Notes: generated by a model from the sequence alone, not told the origin. 64,000 bases of DNA from Dorea formicigenerans (GCF_025150245.1 NZ_CP102279.1:2725423-2789422), one strand, 5' to 3'; counted from the stretch's first letter, positions 36,163-45,810 are shown. A program made the numbers and translations.

Positions 36163-36750
36163 CTAGTCCTTCAACATGTCCGCATCAAATTTCTTTGGAA
36201 ACGTTTGAATTTCTTCATGAATTCCAATGCTCTTCTCCATCCATATCATATTGTACCAGCGATGGAACTTGTATCCACATTTTTCAAATTCTCCTATCAT
36301 ACGATAGCCAAGATGTTCATGAAACTGTGCACTGTTCTTTGTCAGATACTCATCGTCTTCCTCGGGATATCCAATACATGCTTCCATATTTAAAATTCCC
36401 ATTTCTTTCAGACAATGTTCCAATGCACTATGAAGTTTTTTTCCTATTCCCATACGTTTACAATTCTGATCTACATATATGGAGGTTTCCACCGCCCAGG
36501 CATAAGCTGCGCGCTCCTTAAATGGACTGACATATGCATACCCCACGATTTTTCCATCATGTTCTGCCACCAGATATGGATATTTTTCAAGTGTATGTGC
36601 AATTCTTTCACGAAATTCCTCTGGGGAGGGAACTTCATATTCAAATGTAATTGCAGTTTCCCTGACATATGGTGCATAAATCTCCAACAATTCTTCTGCA
36701 TCCTCTAATGCCGCAACACGAATCACGATTTCTTTTTTTAATGTACTCAT
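36163..36750 (-). CDS. GNAT acetyltransferase, phosphinothricin acetyltransferase-like
   Basis: A 195-residue GNAT resembling Pat/YncA: VRVAALEDAEELLEIYAPYV-like N-terminus (IRVAALEDAEE), YAWAVETSIYVDQNCKRMG with the acetyl-CoA loop, and GFEKCGYKFHRWYNMIWME-like C-terminus. Its ATG overlaps the stop of cobB by 4 bp (ATGA), which suggests translational coupling. Acetylation of an amino acid analogue or amine is likely but unproven; the pairing with a deacylase is suggestive. Confidence 0.85.
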   Translation of the reverse strand: MSTLKKEIVIRVAALEDAEELLEIYAPYVRETAITFEYEVPSPEEFRERIAHTLEKYPYLVAEHDGKIVGYAYVSPFKERAAYAWAVETSIYVDQNCKRMGIGKKLHSALEHCLKEMGILNMEACIGYPEEDDEYLTKNSAQFHEHLGYRMIGEFEKCGYKFHRWYNMIWMEKSIGIHEEIQTFPKKFDADMLKD

Positions 36751-37469
36751 ACTGTAATCTGACTCAATACCTCCCCGATCGGTGCGGCAATCGTAAGTTC
36801 TGCACGAACTGATTTTGCCGTATCGCTCTTATTGATCACGACAAGATGTTTTCCTCTAAAATAATCTACAAATCCAGCTGCCGGATAAACGACCAGAGAT
36901 GTTCCCCCTATGATCAGTGTGTCTGCCTGGCTGATCGCACGGATACTCTTGTCAATCATATTTTCATCCAGACTTTCCTCATAAAGTACGACATCCGGCT
37001 TGATCACTCCTCCACACTCACAATGTGGAACTCCTTTGCTGTTCTTTACATATGCTGCATCGTAGAAATTTCCGCATTTTTGGCAGTAATTGCGATGAAT
37101 GCTTCCATGGATCTCATATACATTCTTGCTTCCTGCTGCCTGATGAAGTCCGTCAATATTCTGTGTAATGATTGCTTTAAGTTTTCCTGCCTGCTCAAGT
37201 TCTGCCAGCTTTTTGTGCGCGGCATTCGGCTTCGCATCTAAAAACATCATCTTTTCTTTGTAAAATTCATAAAATCCTTCTGTATTGCGCATAAAGAAGG
37301 TATGACTGACGATCTGTTCCGGTGAATACTTATATTTCTGCTGATACAGGCCGTCCGCACTTCGAAAATCCGGAATATTGCTCTCTGTAGATACTCCTGC
37401 TCCTCCGAAAAAGACAATATTTTCACTGTCATCAATGATTTCCTGCAACTTTTCGATTTCTTTATTCAC
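36747..37469 (-). CDS. cobB: NAD-dependent protein deacylase (SIR2 family)
   Basis: A 240-residue sirtuin that removes acyl groups from lysines using NAD. Motifs: GAGVSTESNIPDFRS (NAD), TQNIDGLHQAAGS and the catalytic His in YEIHGSI. The zinc module has CQKC and CECGG. The loop lacks the Tyr/Arg pair of the CobB desuccinylase type in the positions I can see, so deacetylation is the safer guess. The start is GTG at 37469 with GGGAG upstream. Confidence 0.93.
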   Translation of the reverse strand: MNKEIEKLQEIIDDSENIVFFGGAGVSTESNIPDFRSADGLYQQKYKYSPEQIVSHTFFMRNTEGFYEFYKEKMMFLDAKPNAAHKKLAELEQAGKLKAIITQNIDGLHQAAGSKNVYEIHGSIHRNYCQKCGNFYDAAYVKNSKGVPHCECGGVIKPDVVLYEESLDENMIDKSIRAISQADTLIIGGTSLVVYPAAGFVDYFRGKHLVVINKSDTAKSVRAELTIAAPIGEVLSQITV

Positions 37470-37481
37470 AAAATCATCTCC

Positions 37482-38135
37482 CTATTTTACATTTTCCATC
37501 CACTCAATGATCTGACCCAGATCCTCCAGACTGGCTGATGCATGTTCCAGTACCTCTTCCGGCACATCTACCATATCATGAATATAAATCGTTTCTCCAC
37601 CGGCTGCGATTCCTGCCATGACTCCCGGTATACTATCTTCAACTACCAGACACTCCTTCGGATCACGTCCGATCTCTTTTGCTGCATTCCAGAAAATATC
37701 CGGTTTTGGTTTACTTGCTTTTTGCGTGTCTCCATAGATAAATGCTGCAAAATATTCCGCTATTCCTGACATTTGAAGAACTTTTTCTCCACGCGATTGT
37801 CTTGTAGAAGTTGCAACTGCTGCCGGAATCTTCTTTTCTTCCAAATAGGAAATGAGCTCCATAAGCCCCTTCTTTTTAGGAACTCCGTCCCGCGCAAGCA
37901 TCTCCATAAAAATCTCATCTTTTCGCTGTCTTGCTTCTTCATAACGAAATTCTTTGCCAAATGTATCTTCAAATATTCCCCTGATAATCGCTGCCGTCTT
38001 TCCCCGGCATTGATTCAGAAGTTCTGTCGTAATGGAATACCCCATTTCTTCTCCGACTTGCTTCCACGCAATCGTATACAGCCTCTCTGTATCAAACAAA
38101 GTGCCATCCATGTCAAATATCACGCCTCGGATCAT
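37482..38135 (-). CDS. HAD phosphatase, beta-phosphoglucomutase-like
   Basis: A 217-residue HAD enzyme with C1 cap. Motif I IFDMDGTLFDTERLY, motif II VATSTRQSRGEK, motif III KPKPDIF and motif IV VVEDSIPGVMAGIAAG are all intact. The family includes beta-phosphoglucomutase, phosphoglycolate phosphatase and sugar-phosphate phosphatases. It ends 12 bp before cobB, so they are likely co-transcribed. Substrate cannot be assigned. Confidence 0.9.
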   Translation of the reverse strand: MIRGVIFDMDGTLFDTERLYTIAWKQVGEEMGYSITTELLNQCRGKTAAIIRGIFEDTFGKEFRYEEARQRKDEIFMEMLARDGVPKKKGLMELISYLEEKKIPAAVATSTRQSRGEKVLQMSGIAEYFAAFIYGDTQKASKPKPDIFWNAAKEIGRDPKECLVVEDSIPGVMAGIAAGGETIYIHDMVDVPEEVLEHASASLEDLGQIIEWMENVK

Positions 38136-38186
38136 ATTGTACGCCTCACTCTTCTATACGTTCTCTCATCGTCAGTCATTTTTTGT

Positions 38187-38669
38187 CTATTCTTTATCCA
38201 TGCTGTCCGACGATTTTTCTTTGCTTTCTCTTGTATAATCGGTAAAGAATCCAGTCAGTGCGTCCAGCGTCTTTAACAGTACCGGGATCTCGCTCTCATC
38301 TAACTTGTCCACAATGGCCTGTGTCATCTGCTTATGATAATCTTCGTGATGATGATATGCATTTTCCCCTTTTTCCAGAAGACGCACATATACGACCCGT
38401 CGATCCTCTTTGCTGCGGAACCGGTCAACATACCCCTTTTTCACAAGACTATTCACAGCAGTTGTAAGTGATCCTACTGTAATATTCAGCTTCTTTGCAA
38501 TGGTAGACATATTATTGCCCTCTCCAAGTCCGATTGCCTCTATGACGTGCATATCATTGTTGGTAATATCTTTAAATTCATCCGTAATAATTGCCTTACC
38601 TTCTACCTCCCAGATCTCATTAATCAGATTCACCAGGACATAGTTAATTGTTGCATATACATCACTCAT
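38187..38669 (-). CDS. fabT: MarR family regulator, FabT-like
   Basis: A 160-residue MarR protein. The HTH is MSTIAKKLNITVGSLTTAVN, followed by the wing RFRSKEDRRVVYVRL. It lies 142 bp past the end of the fatty-acid operon on the same strand and has its own promoter. In many Firmicutes the MarR protein FabT, helped by acyl-ACP, represses fab genes; here three FabT-shaped sites precede fabH. It differs from the usual order, in which fabT lies at the head of the operon. Start ATG 38669 has GAAGGAG eight bases upstream. Confidence 0.85.
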   Translation of the reverse strand: MSDVYATINYVLVNLINEIWEVEGKAIITDEFKDITNNDMHVIEAIGLGEGNNMSTIAKKLNITVGSLTTAVNSLVKKGYVDRFRSKEDRRVVYVRLLEKGENAYHHHEDYHKQMTQAIVDKLDESEIPVLLKTLDALTGFFTDYTRESKEKSSDSMDKE

Positions 38670-38702
38670 TCGCACTGCTCCTTCATCCTTTACTTGCTTT
38701 TC

Positions 38703-38732
38703 ATTATAGACGTTTTTTGTCAAAGAAGTCAA
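38703..38732 (-). promoter_or_regulatory. fabT promoter
   Basis: On the minus strand TTGACT (38727-38732), 18-bp spacer and TATAAT (38703-38708). The spacer contains TTTGACAAA, a possible half-site for the FabT-like protein. Confidence 0.65.
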
Positions 38733-38811
38733 CCTGCTCCTGCATTCCTTCTGAATTCTCTGACACTTGCATTTTACAGACAACTTTGCACTTATATATT
38801 TCAGATCCTGC

Positions 38812-40512
38812 TTACATCCGACGGAAGCGTTCATATCGGGAATCCACTAATTCTTGGATGTCTTTGTTTGTATATTCCTCCAGATACCCTTCGATATTTT
38901 TCTCCAGTTCATCTGCAATATTGCTCATCGTTTCTGCTGTAAAATGTTCTGGTTCTGCAAACACCTTCTCTACAATCCCCATTTCTTTTAAATCTGCTGC
39001 TGTCAGACGCATAACTTTTGCAGCCTGCGCAGCTTTCGTACTGTCCTTCCATAAAATGCTTGCAAAGCCTTCTGGTGAAAGAATGGAATAAATGGAATTC
39101 TCCAGCATCCATACCTGGTCTGAAACCGCCATTGCAAGTGCGCCGCCGCTTCCACCTTCTCCGATAACAATACTAAGTATCGGGGTCTTCAGCGCTGACA
39201 TCTCATACAGATTTCTTGCAATCGCCTCTCCCTGGCCGCGCTCTTCTGCGGAAATTCCGCAAAATGCTCCCGGCGTATCTACGAAGCAAATGACCGGGCG
39301 GTGGAATTTTTCTGCCTGCTTCATAAGACGCAATGCCTTCCGGTAGCCTTCTGGTGACGGCATACCAAAATTGTGTCCGATATTCTCTTTTGTATTCTGT
39401 CCCTTCGCCTGGGCAATGACTGTCACTGCTCTTCCGTGAAAGGTTGCGATTCCTCCAACAATTGCCGGATCATCGGCAAAATACCGATCTCCATGCAGTT
39501 CTACAAAATCCTGGAACAAAGCTTGTATATAGTGACCTGCAACCGGGCGGTCATTTCTTCTGGAAATCTGTACACGATCCCAGGCTTCCAGAGTTTTTGA
39601 TCTGGTTTTTCTATTTTGAAATTCTTTTGTTGCTTTTTCGACTTTTTCATTTCCAGTCTGATGCATTTTCAGGATTTTTCCCAGCGTCTGCCGCATCTTC
39701 TGGCGTTCTACAATCTGGTCTACAAATCCATGTTCTTTTAAGAACTCGGATCTTTGGAATCCTTTCGGAAGTTTCTGACCGATCGTCTGCTCAATGACAC
39801 GAGGACCTGCAAATCCAATCAGTGCTCCCGGCTCTGCCAGTATGATATCTCCAAGCATAGCAAAACTTGCCGTCACGCCACCGGTTGTTGGATCTGTCAG
39901 CACCGTAATATAAAGAAGTCCAGCGTCGCTGTGACGTTTCAGTGCAGCGGATGTCTTTGCCATCTGCATCAAAGACACGATTCCTTCCTGCATTCTTGCT
40001 CCGCCAGAGCATGTAAAGATGATAACCGGAAGCTTTTCTTCTGTCGCACGTTCTACCATTCTTGTAATTTTCTCACCTACGACTTCTCCCATGCTCGCCA
40101 TTAAAAAACGTCCGTCACAGACTCCAAGCGCTGTCTCAATTCCATGAATTGCAGCTTTTCCAGTCACCACTGCCTCATCTAATCCAGTTGTTTGTTTTAA
40201 TGCTTCCACCTTTTCCGGATACCCTTTGTATCCAATCGGGTTCGTATTTTCAATTCCTCTGTCCCACTCTTCGAACGTATCCTCATCTGCAATTGACCGA
40301 ATCCGCTCCGGTGCCGGCATGCGAAAATACCCATGACATTTCGGGCAAATATATCCGCCTGTTATAACGTCCTCTGTAATAATTGCTTTCTGACATTTGT
40401 TACATTTACACAGAAGTCCCTCCGGAACTTCCGGGCTTTGGTGTTTCCCACCGATATGCCCTTTTTTTCCGGAAGGACGTCTTGTTTTCTTAAACATATT
40501 ATCTAACTTCAT
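38812..40512 (-). CDS. accDA: Acetyl-CoA carboxylase carboxyltransferase, fused beta-alpha (AccDA)
   Basis: One 566-residue chain holds both carboxyltransferase subunits, which move CO2 from carboxybiotin to acetyl-CoA to give malonyl-CoA. The beta half (about 1-290) has the zinc finger cysteines in CNKC and CPKC near residues 35-60 and the crotonase-type core IIFTCSGGARMQEG. The alpha half (from about 300) has FVDTPGAFCGISAEERGQ and IGEGGSGGALA. Separate AccD and AccA are the common state; the fusion fixes 1:1 stoichiometry. It is the last gene of the fatty-acid operon. AAGGAG precedes the ATG. Confidence 0.95.
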   Translation of the reverse strand: MKLDNMFKKTRRPSGKKGHIGGKHQSPEVPEGLLCKCNKCQKAIITEDVITGGYICPKCHGYFRMPAPERIRSIADEDTFEEWDRGIENTNPIGYKGYPEKVEALKQTTGLDEAVVTGKAAIHGIETALGVCDGRFLMASMGEVVGEKITRMVERATEEKLPVIIFTCSGGARMQEGIVSLMQMAKTSAALKRHSDAGLLYITVLTDPTTGGVTASFAMLGDIILAEPGALIGFAGPRVIEQTIGQKLPKGFQRSEFLKEHGFVDQIVERQKMRQTLGKILKMHQTGNEKVEKATKEFQNRKTRSKTLEAWDRVQISRRNDRPVAGHYIQALFQDFVELHGDRYFADDPAIVGGIATFHGRAVTVIAQAKGQNTKENIGHNFGMPSPEGYRKALRLMKQAEKFHRPVICFVDTPGAFCGISAEERGQGEAIARNLYEMSALKTPILSIVIGEGGSGGALAMAVSDQVWMLENSIYSILSPEGFASILWKDSTKAAQAAKVMRLTAADLKEMGIVEKVFAEPEHFTAETMSNIADELEKNIEGYLEEYTNKDIQELVDSRYERFRRM

Positions 40513-40556
40513 ATGTCCACTCCTTATACTCTTTCACTCCACGGTTGTTGTATGCC

Positions 40557-41897
40557 TTAATGCTTTATAGTATCTATGAAATTCACATTAAATTCTCCGG
40601 ATTGATATACCGGGTTATTTAATAATTCATAGAGATAATCCACATTCGTGTCGATGCCCTCAATAATAACCTCTCCAAGTGCGCTCTGCATTTTCTGGAT
40701 TGCTTCATCCCGGTTCTTCGCCCAGACGATGAGCTTTGCAACCATGGAATCATAATATGGAGAAATGCTGCATCCACTGTAAATTGCGGAATCTACACGG
40801 ATTCCTTTTCCTCCCGGCAAATGAAGATCTGTAATGGTTCCAGGTGACGGCCGGAATCCTTTTTCCGGATTTTCCGCATTGATCCGGCACTCAATGGCAT
40901 GCCCATTGATTTCAATATCCTGTTGAGTAAATGACAGCTTCTGTCCATCTGCAATACGGATCTGTTCTTTGATCAAGTCAATTCCAGTCACCCACTCAGT
41001 CACCGGATGCTCCACCTGAATTCGGGTATTCATCTCCATAAAGTAAAAGGCATCATTGTTCTCTAAAAGAAATTCAATGGTTCCGGCATTGACATAGCCT
41101 GCGGCTTTCGCAGCTTTTACTGCTGCCTCTCCCATCTTCTTTCGAAGCTTTGAAGACAACGCCGCTGACGGAGCCTCCTCAATCATTTTCTGATGATTTC
41201 TCTGAATAGAGCAGTCACGTTCTCCGAGATGCACTACATTTCCATAGGAATCTGCCAGAATCTGAAATTCGATATGTCTCGGCTCCTCCATAAAATGTTC
41301 AATATACATGGTATCATCGCCAAACGCCATCTGGCTTTCCTTCTGTGCGGTCTGAAAGCTTTGCGTGAATTCTTCTTCGGAATATGCCACACGCATGCCT
41401 TTTCCACCTCCGCCGAGGGCAGCTTTTATAATAACCGGGTAACCGATTTCCCGTGCAAGCAAAAGTCCGGTATGCACCTCACAGACTGGCTCCTTACTTC
41501 CTGGAATGACCGGAACACCTGCTGCTTCCATCGTATTTCTTGCTTCCTGTTTATTGCCAAGCTTTGCAATGACATTTGCCGGCGGTCCGATAAAGGTAAT
41601 TCCGCACTGCTCACACAGTTCTGCAAATTTACTGTTCTCTGACAAAAAGCCAAAACCCGGGTGAATGGCGTCTGCCCCACTCACCACCGTTGCACTGATA
41701 ATATTCTCCATACTTAAATAACTCTGAGATGACGGTGCCGGTCCGATACAGACCGCTTCATCTGCAAGCTTTGTATGAAGGGCTTCTGCGTCTGCCTCTG
41801 AATATACTGCAACCGTCTCAATTCCCATTTCCCGGCACGCACGGATAATCCGAACTGCAATCTCACCACGGTTCGCAATCAAAATCTTCTTAATCAC
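40557..41897 (-). CDS. accC: Acetyl-CoA carboxylase, biotin carboxylase subunit
   Basis: AccC carboxylates the biotin on AccB with bicarbonate and ATP. The ~446-residue ATP-grasp protein starts KKILIANRGEIAVRIIRACR, has the glycine-rich ATP loop AALGGGGKGMRV and the active-site region EMNTRIQVEHPVTEWV. The most likely start is GTG at 41897, because AGGTG lies six bases upstream; a GTG at 41906 is too close to its putative site. It follows fabZ directly. A second accC in this window (52989-54335) is a clear paralogue. Confidence 0.94.
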   Translation of the reverse strand: MIKKILIANRGEIAVRIIRACREMGIETVAVYSEADAEALHTKLADEAVCIGPAPSSQSYLSMENIISATVVSGADAIHPGFGFLSENSKFAELCEQCGITFIGPPANVIAKLGNKQEARNTMEAAGVPVIPGSKEPVCEVHTGLLLAREIGYPVIIKAALGGGGKGMRVAYSEEEFTQSFQTAQKESQMAFGDDTMYIEHFMEEPRHIEFQILADSYGNVVHLGERDCSIQRNHQKMIEEAPSAALSSKLRKKMGEAAVKAAKAAGYVNAGTIEFLLENNDAFYFMEMNTRIQVEHPVTEWVTGIDLIKEQIRIADGQKLSFTQQDIEINGHAIECRINAENPEKGFRPSPGTITDLHLPGGKGIRVDSAIYSGCSISPYYDSMVAKLIVWAKNRDEAIQKMQSALGEVIIEGIDTNVDYLYELLNNPVYQSGEFNVNFIDTIKH

Positions 41898-41906
41898 ACA
41901 GATCAC

Positions 41907-42335
41907 CTACCCTACTGCAAATGTCAGTACCGCGCTGACTACTTTTTTACCGTCCACTGTAGCGACAGCCTCTCCGACACCAATCGGTCCTTTTTTCCGG
42001 ATAATTCTTGTTTCCAGACGAAGCTTGTCCCCCGGCACGACCTTTCCTTTGAATTTGCATTTATCAATTCCGCCAAAATATGCGACTTTTCCCTGATTCT
42101 CCGGCTCACTTAAAATCGCTACCGCACCTGCCTGTGCCAGCGCTTCCACGATCAGCACACCCGGCATGACCGGCTCCTGTGGAAAATGTCCGGCAAAGAA
42201 CTCTTCCCGGTAGGAAACACATTTGTACGCCACTGCATACTCACCCGGCTCGTAATCTTCTACATAATCCAATAACAGAAACGGATGTCTGTGAGGTATG
42301 ATTTCCTGAATCTGTTTAATATCCAAATGTTTCAT
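41907..42335 (-). CDS. fabZ: 3-hydroxyacyl-ACP dehydratase FabZ
   Basis: A 142-residue hot-dog dehydratase that removes water from 3-hydroxyacyl-ACP in the elongation cycle. The catalytic His is in [21 protein letters not shown], with Glu in LIVEALAQ, as in FabZ. No fabA or fabM is in the window; in Clostridia FabZ may also supply the isomer branch. GGAGG precedes the ATG at 42335. Confidence 0.95.
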   Translation of the reverse strand: MKHLDIKQIQEIIPHRHPFLLLDYVEDYEPGEYAVAYKCVSYREEFFAGHFPQEPVMPGVLIVEALAQAGAVAILSEPENQGKVAYFGGIDKCKFKGKVVPGDKLRLETRIIRKKGPIGVGEAVATVDGKKVVSAVLTFAVG

Positions 42336-42344
42336 GATAACCTC

Positions 42345-42827
42345 CTACGCAATTCTGAATAATGGCTGGCCGTACTCTACTGCCTGGCCATTCTTTACAA
42401 GAATCTCCGTGACTGTTCCATCAAAATCACTCTCGATTTCATTCATCAGCTTCATGGCCTCAATAATTGCAACCGACTGACCTTTTTTCACGGAATCGCC
42501 AACCTGAATAAATGGCTCTGCATCCTCTGCCGGAGCCGCGTAAAATGTTCCCACAAGCGGAGCTTTGACTACATTTCCAACAGGAGCCGCCTCAGATGTC
42601 CCAGTCTGTTTCTGTACGCCTTCTTCTAAATCTGTGGCTGCTTTAGAAGAAGCACCTGTAACTTTCACAGCTTCCGGTGTAACAGCCTGCACTGCCGCAG
42701 TCGTTCCCATCACCAGGTTCTCTTTCTTATTCAGCTGCAATTTTATACCATTTTCTTCATATTTAAATCCAGTCAGGTCTGACTCAGAGACTTTATCAAT
42801 CAGTTTCATCAACTGTTCTACATCCAT
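42345..42827 (-). CDS. accB: Acetyl-CoA carboxylase biotin carboxyl carrier protein
   Basis: A 160-residue BCCP. The C-terminal biotinyl domain has the lysine in VAIIEAMKLMNEIESD, the MKL(M) motif that BirA modifies. The N-terminal ~30 residues (VEQLMKLIDKVSESDLTGF) bind AccC, and an Ala/Pro/Thr-rich linker joins them. The thumb loop typical of AccB is at PAEDAEPF. It lies between fabF and fabZ. GGGGGAA is upstream of the ATG. Confidence 0.93.
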   Translation of the reverse strand: MDVEQLMKLIDKVSESDLTGFKYEENGIKLQLNKKENLVMGTTAAVQAVTPEAVKVTGASSKAATDLEEGVQKQTGTSEAAPVGNVVKAPLVGTFYAAPAEDAEPFIQVGDSVKKGQSVAIIEAMKLMNEIESDFDGTVTEILVKNGQAVEYGQPLFRIA

Positions 42828-42841
42828 TTCCAGGTTCCCCC

Positions 42842-44098
42842 TTACGCTTCATACTTCTGAATTAAAATTGTTGCATTGTGTCCGCCAAATCCAAGTGAAT
42901 TGCTCATGGCTGCCTTGATTTCTTTCTCTACCGGACTTCCAATTGCATAATTTAAGTCACATTCTTCATCGGCCTCTTTTGTTCCGACCGTCTGATGGAT
43001 AAATCCATCTTCCATGCTTTTGACACAAGTAATAAATTCTACTCCGCCTGCTGCTCCAAGCAAGTGACCGATCATGGATTTCGTAGAGTTGATCACCACG
43101 TCTTTCGCTGCCTCGCCAAATGCTTTCTTAATGGCGCGTGTCTCGAACAGGTCATTGTGATGGGTACTTGTTCCATGGGCATTGATGTAATCTACCTGTG
43201 CCGGTGTAATCTGGGCCTCTTCCATGGCAAGCTCCATTGCCTTCGCTGCACCGCTTCCGTCTTCTGCCGGAGAAGTAATATGATAAGCATCCCCTGTACA
43301 TCCGTAACCGGTCACTTCTGCGTAAATTTTTGCCCCACGCGCTTTTGCATGCTCCAGCTCTTCCAGCATTACAACTCCCGCACCTTCACCAAGTACGAAT
43401 CCATCCCGGTCTTTATCAAATGGAATGGAGGCACGAAGTGGATCGGTAGAAGCAGAAAGTGCTGTCAGTGCTGTAAATCCGGCAATACCAAGTGGGCATA
43501 CACAGCCTTCGGTTCCTCCTGCAAGCATCATATCTGCGTCACCATACTGGATTGTACGGAATGCATCACCAATACAGTTCGTTCCTGTGGCGCAGGCAGT
43601 TACGACATTGCTGCATTTTCCACGGAATCCTAACTGAATTGATACATTTCCCGCTGCCATATTGGAAATCATCAAAGGCACCATAAGCGGATTCACTCTT
43701 GCCGGTCCCTTGGTCAGAATTTTTTCATAGCTCTGCTCTGCTACCTGAAGACTTCCAATTCCGGAACCAATCATCACACCAGCGCGAAATGGGTCTTCTT
43801 TTTCAATCTCCAGTCCAGAATCTTCATAAGCTTCTCTGGCTGCTGCAACCGCATATTGAGAAAATGCTTCCATACGTCTGGCTGCTTTTTTATCCATATG
43901 ATCTCCCGGCACAAAGTCTTTGACTTCTGCTGCCAGTTTTACTTTATAATCTGTAGTGTCGAACTTTGTGATCTCACCAATTCCAACCTTACCTTTGCGG
44001 ATTCCGTCCCAAAATTCAGCTACACTATTTCCAATTGGAGTAATTGCACCAAGTCCGGTCACGACCACTCTTCTTTTTAAGACTTTATTATTTGCCAT
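42842..44098 (-). CDS. fabF: 3-oxoacyl-ACP synthase II
   Basis: FabF condenses acyl-ACP with malonyl-ACP in elongation. The 418-residue thiolase-fold protein has the catalytic Cys in VTACATGTNC (near residue 166), His in NAHGTSTHHND and His in KSMIGHLLGAAGG. The N-terminus VVVTGLGAITPIG is typical. It is the only KAS I/II type in the operon. GGAAGGAG precedes the ATG. Confidence 0.96.
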   Translation of the reverse strand: MANNKVLKRRVVVTGLGAITPIGNSVAEFWDGIRKGKVGIGEITKFDTTDYKVKLAAEVKDFVPGDHMDKKAARRMEAFSQYAVAAAREAYEDSGLEIEKEDPFRAGVMIGSGIGSLQVAEQSYEKILTKGPARVNPLMVPLMISNMAAGNVSIQLGFRGKCSNVVTACATGTNCIGDAFRTIQYGDADMMLAGGTEGCVCPLGIAGFTALTALSASTDPLRASIPFDKDRDGFVLGEGAGVVMLEELEHAKARGAKIYAEVTGYGCTGDAYHITSPAEDGSGAAKAMELAMEEAQITPAQVDYINAHGTSTHHNDLFETRAIKKAFGEAAKDVVINSTKSMIGHLLGAAGGVEFITCVKSMEDGFIHQTVGTKEADEECDLNYAIGSPVEKEIKAAMSNSLGFGGHNATILIQKYEA

Positions 44099-44129
44099 CT
44101 TTTTTGTACTCCTTCCCCTGCATCACTTT

Positions 44130-44867
44130 CTACATTACCATGCCGCCGTCTACATGCAGCACTTGTCCGGTAATATAAGAAGCATCTTCCGATGCGAGAA
44201 ATGCAACTGCTTTTGCCACCTGCTCAGGCTCTCCAAATTTTCCAAGAGGAATCTGGGCAAGCGTAGCCTCTACAACCTTTTCCGGCAGGCTCTGCGTCAT
44301 ATCAGTATCAATAAATCCAGGAGCTACTGCATTCACAGTAATTCCTCTGGAGCCAAGCTCTTTTGCCACAGCTTTTGTAAGTCCGATGATTCCGGCCTTA
44401 GAAGCTGCATAATTGGCCTGTCCTGCATTCCCAGACACACCAACTACAGATGAAATATTCACGATGCGCCCGCTTCTTTGCTTTAACATCTGTCTGGATA
44501 CTGCCTGGATCGTATGAAATGCACCTTTTAAATTCGTATCTAACACAGCGTCAAAATCTTCTTCTGACATCCGCATCAACAGACCATCTCTTGTAATACC
44601 TGCATTATTCACCAGCACATCCAGATGTCCGTATTCTGCGATCACATTTCCAATAAATTCTTTACATGCCACGTTGTCAGAAACATCACATTTATATATA
44701 GAAGCTTCTCCTCCATTTTGCTCAATTTCTGTCTTTAATTCCTGTGCTTTTTCCTCGCTGCCACAGTAATTGATCACAACATACATGCCCGCTACTGCCA
44801 GCTCTCTTGCGATTGCCGCACCAATTCCACGGGAAGCTCCTGTCACAACTGCTACCTTTTTTTCCAT
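44130..44867 (-). CDS. fabG: 3-oxoacyl-ACP reductase
   Basis: FabG reduces 3-oxoacyl-ACP with NADPH. The ~245-residue SDR has the NADP loop VTGASRGIGAAIA, NNAGITRDGLLMRM and the catalytic YAASKAG. Start choice: ATG at 44867 fits the family N-terminus (MEKKVAVVTG) but has AGGAG 11 bases away; an ATG at 44888 has AAGG five bases away and would add seven residues. I list the shorter. Confidence 0.94.
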   Translation of the reverse strand: MEKKVAVVTGASRGIGAAIARELAVAGMYVVINYCGSEEKAQELKTEIEQNGGEASIYKCDVSDNVACKEFIGNVIAEYGHLDVLVNNAGITRDGLLMRMSEEDFDAVLDTNLKGAFHTIQAVSRQMLKQRSGRIVNISSVVGVSGNAGQANYAASKAGIIGLTKAVAKELGSRGITVNAVAPGFIDTDMTQSLPEKVVEATLAQIPLGKFGEPEQVAKAVAFLASEDASYITGQVLHVDGGMVM

Positions 44868-44901
44868 TTTATTTATAACTCCTGTCATTTTCGCCTTGTT
44901 T

Positions 44902-45810
44902 CTATATGATCTTTTCCAGATCTTCCCATGTTGTTACATTGCAGACCTTGACGCTTCGGTCGATCTTTTTCATAAATCCTGCCAAAGTCTTGCCCGGCCC
45001 GATTTCGATAAATGTATCAACTCCGTCTGCGATCATTTTCTCCATGCTCTGTTGCCAGCGAACGGACGATGTAAGCTGTGTCACAAGTAATCCCGGACTC
45101 TTACGAACATCCGTAACTGCTTCTGCCGTCACATTTGTAATATAAGGGATCATAAGCTCATGAAATTCTGTCTTATCTAGCTCCATTTCCAGTTCCTTTG
45201 CCGCCGAGAGTAAGAGCGTAGAATGAAACGGACCACTAACATTTAACATTACGGTACGTTTTGCACCCGCCTCTTTCAAATGTTCTGCCGCTTTTTCAAC
45301 TGCTTTTGTTTTTCCTGTAATAACAATCTGACCCGGACAGTTATAGTTCGCTACAGACACACCTTCAATCTCTGCTGTCACTGCTTCGATTTTCTCTGCA
45401 TCTAATCCAAGAATCGCGCACATAGCGCCTTCTCCTGCCGGAACTGTATGCTGCATCAAAATTCCACGTTTTCTCACAAGGCGGATCGCATCGATCGGCT
45501 CCAGCCCGCCGGCCACAGAGATGGCTGCGTATTCGCCAAGGCTCAGTCCCGCTGTAATATCTGGTTTTACTCCACGTTCCATCAGAACTTCTGTCATGGC
45601 AAGGCATGTTGTTACCATAGCCGCCTGTGTATATTCTGTCTGGTCTAAGAGATCATTTTCCTCAAAACACAATGCTTTCATATCCAGCCCCAGCTGTTCG
45701 CCTGCTTCATCAAAGAGCTTTCTGACACTGGCGCTGTTTTCGTAAAAATCTGCACCCATGCCACATTTCTGCGCCCCTTGTCCCGGATAGATAAATGCAA
45801 TCTTACTCAT
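44902..45810 (-). CDS. fabD: Malonyl-CoA:ACP transacylase
   Basis: FabD moves malonyl from CoA to ACP, feeding the condensing enzymes. The 302-residue product begins AFIYPGQGAQKCGMG and has the nucleophile in GLSLGEYAA (GxSxG) and the catalytic His in NVSGPFHSTLL. Start ATG 45810 has GGAGG nine bases upstream. It sits between fabK and fabG. Confidence 0.95.
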   Translation of the reverse strand: MSKIAFIYPGQGAQKCGMGADFYENSASVRKLFDEAGEQLGLDMKALCFEENDLLDQTEYTQAAMVTTCLAMTEVLMERGVKPDITAGLSLGEYAAISVAGGLEPIDAIRLVRKRGILMQHTVPAGEGAMCAILGLDAEKIEAVTAEIEGVSVANYNCPGQIVITGKTKAVEKAAEHLKEAGAKRTVMLNVSGPFHSTLLLSAAKELEMELDKTEFHELMIPYITNVTAEAVTDVRKSPGLLVTQLTSSVRWQQSMEKMIADGVDTFIEIGPGKTLAGFMKKIDRSVKVCNVTTWEDLEKII

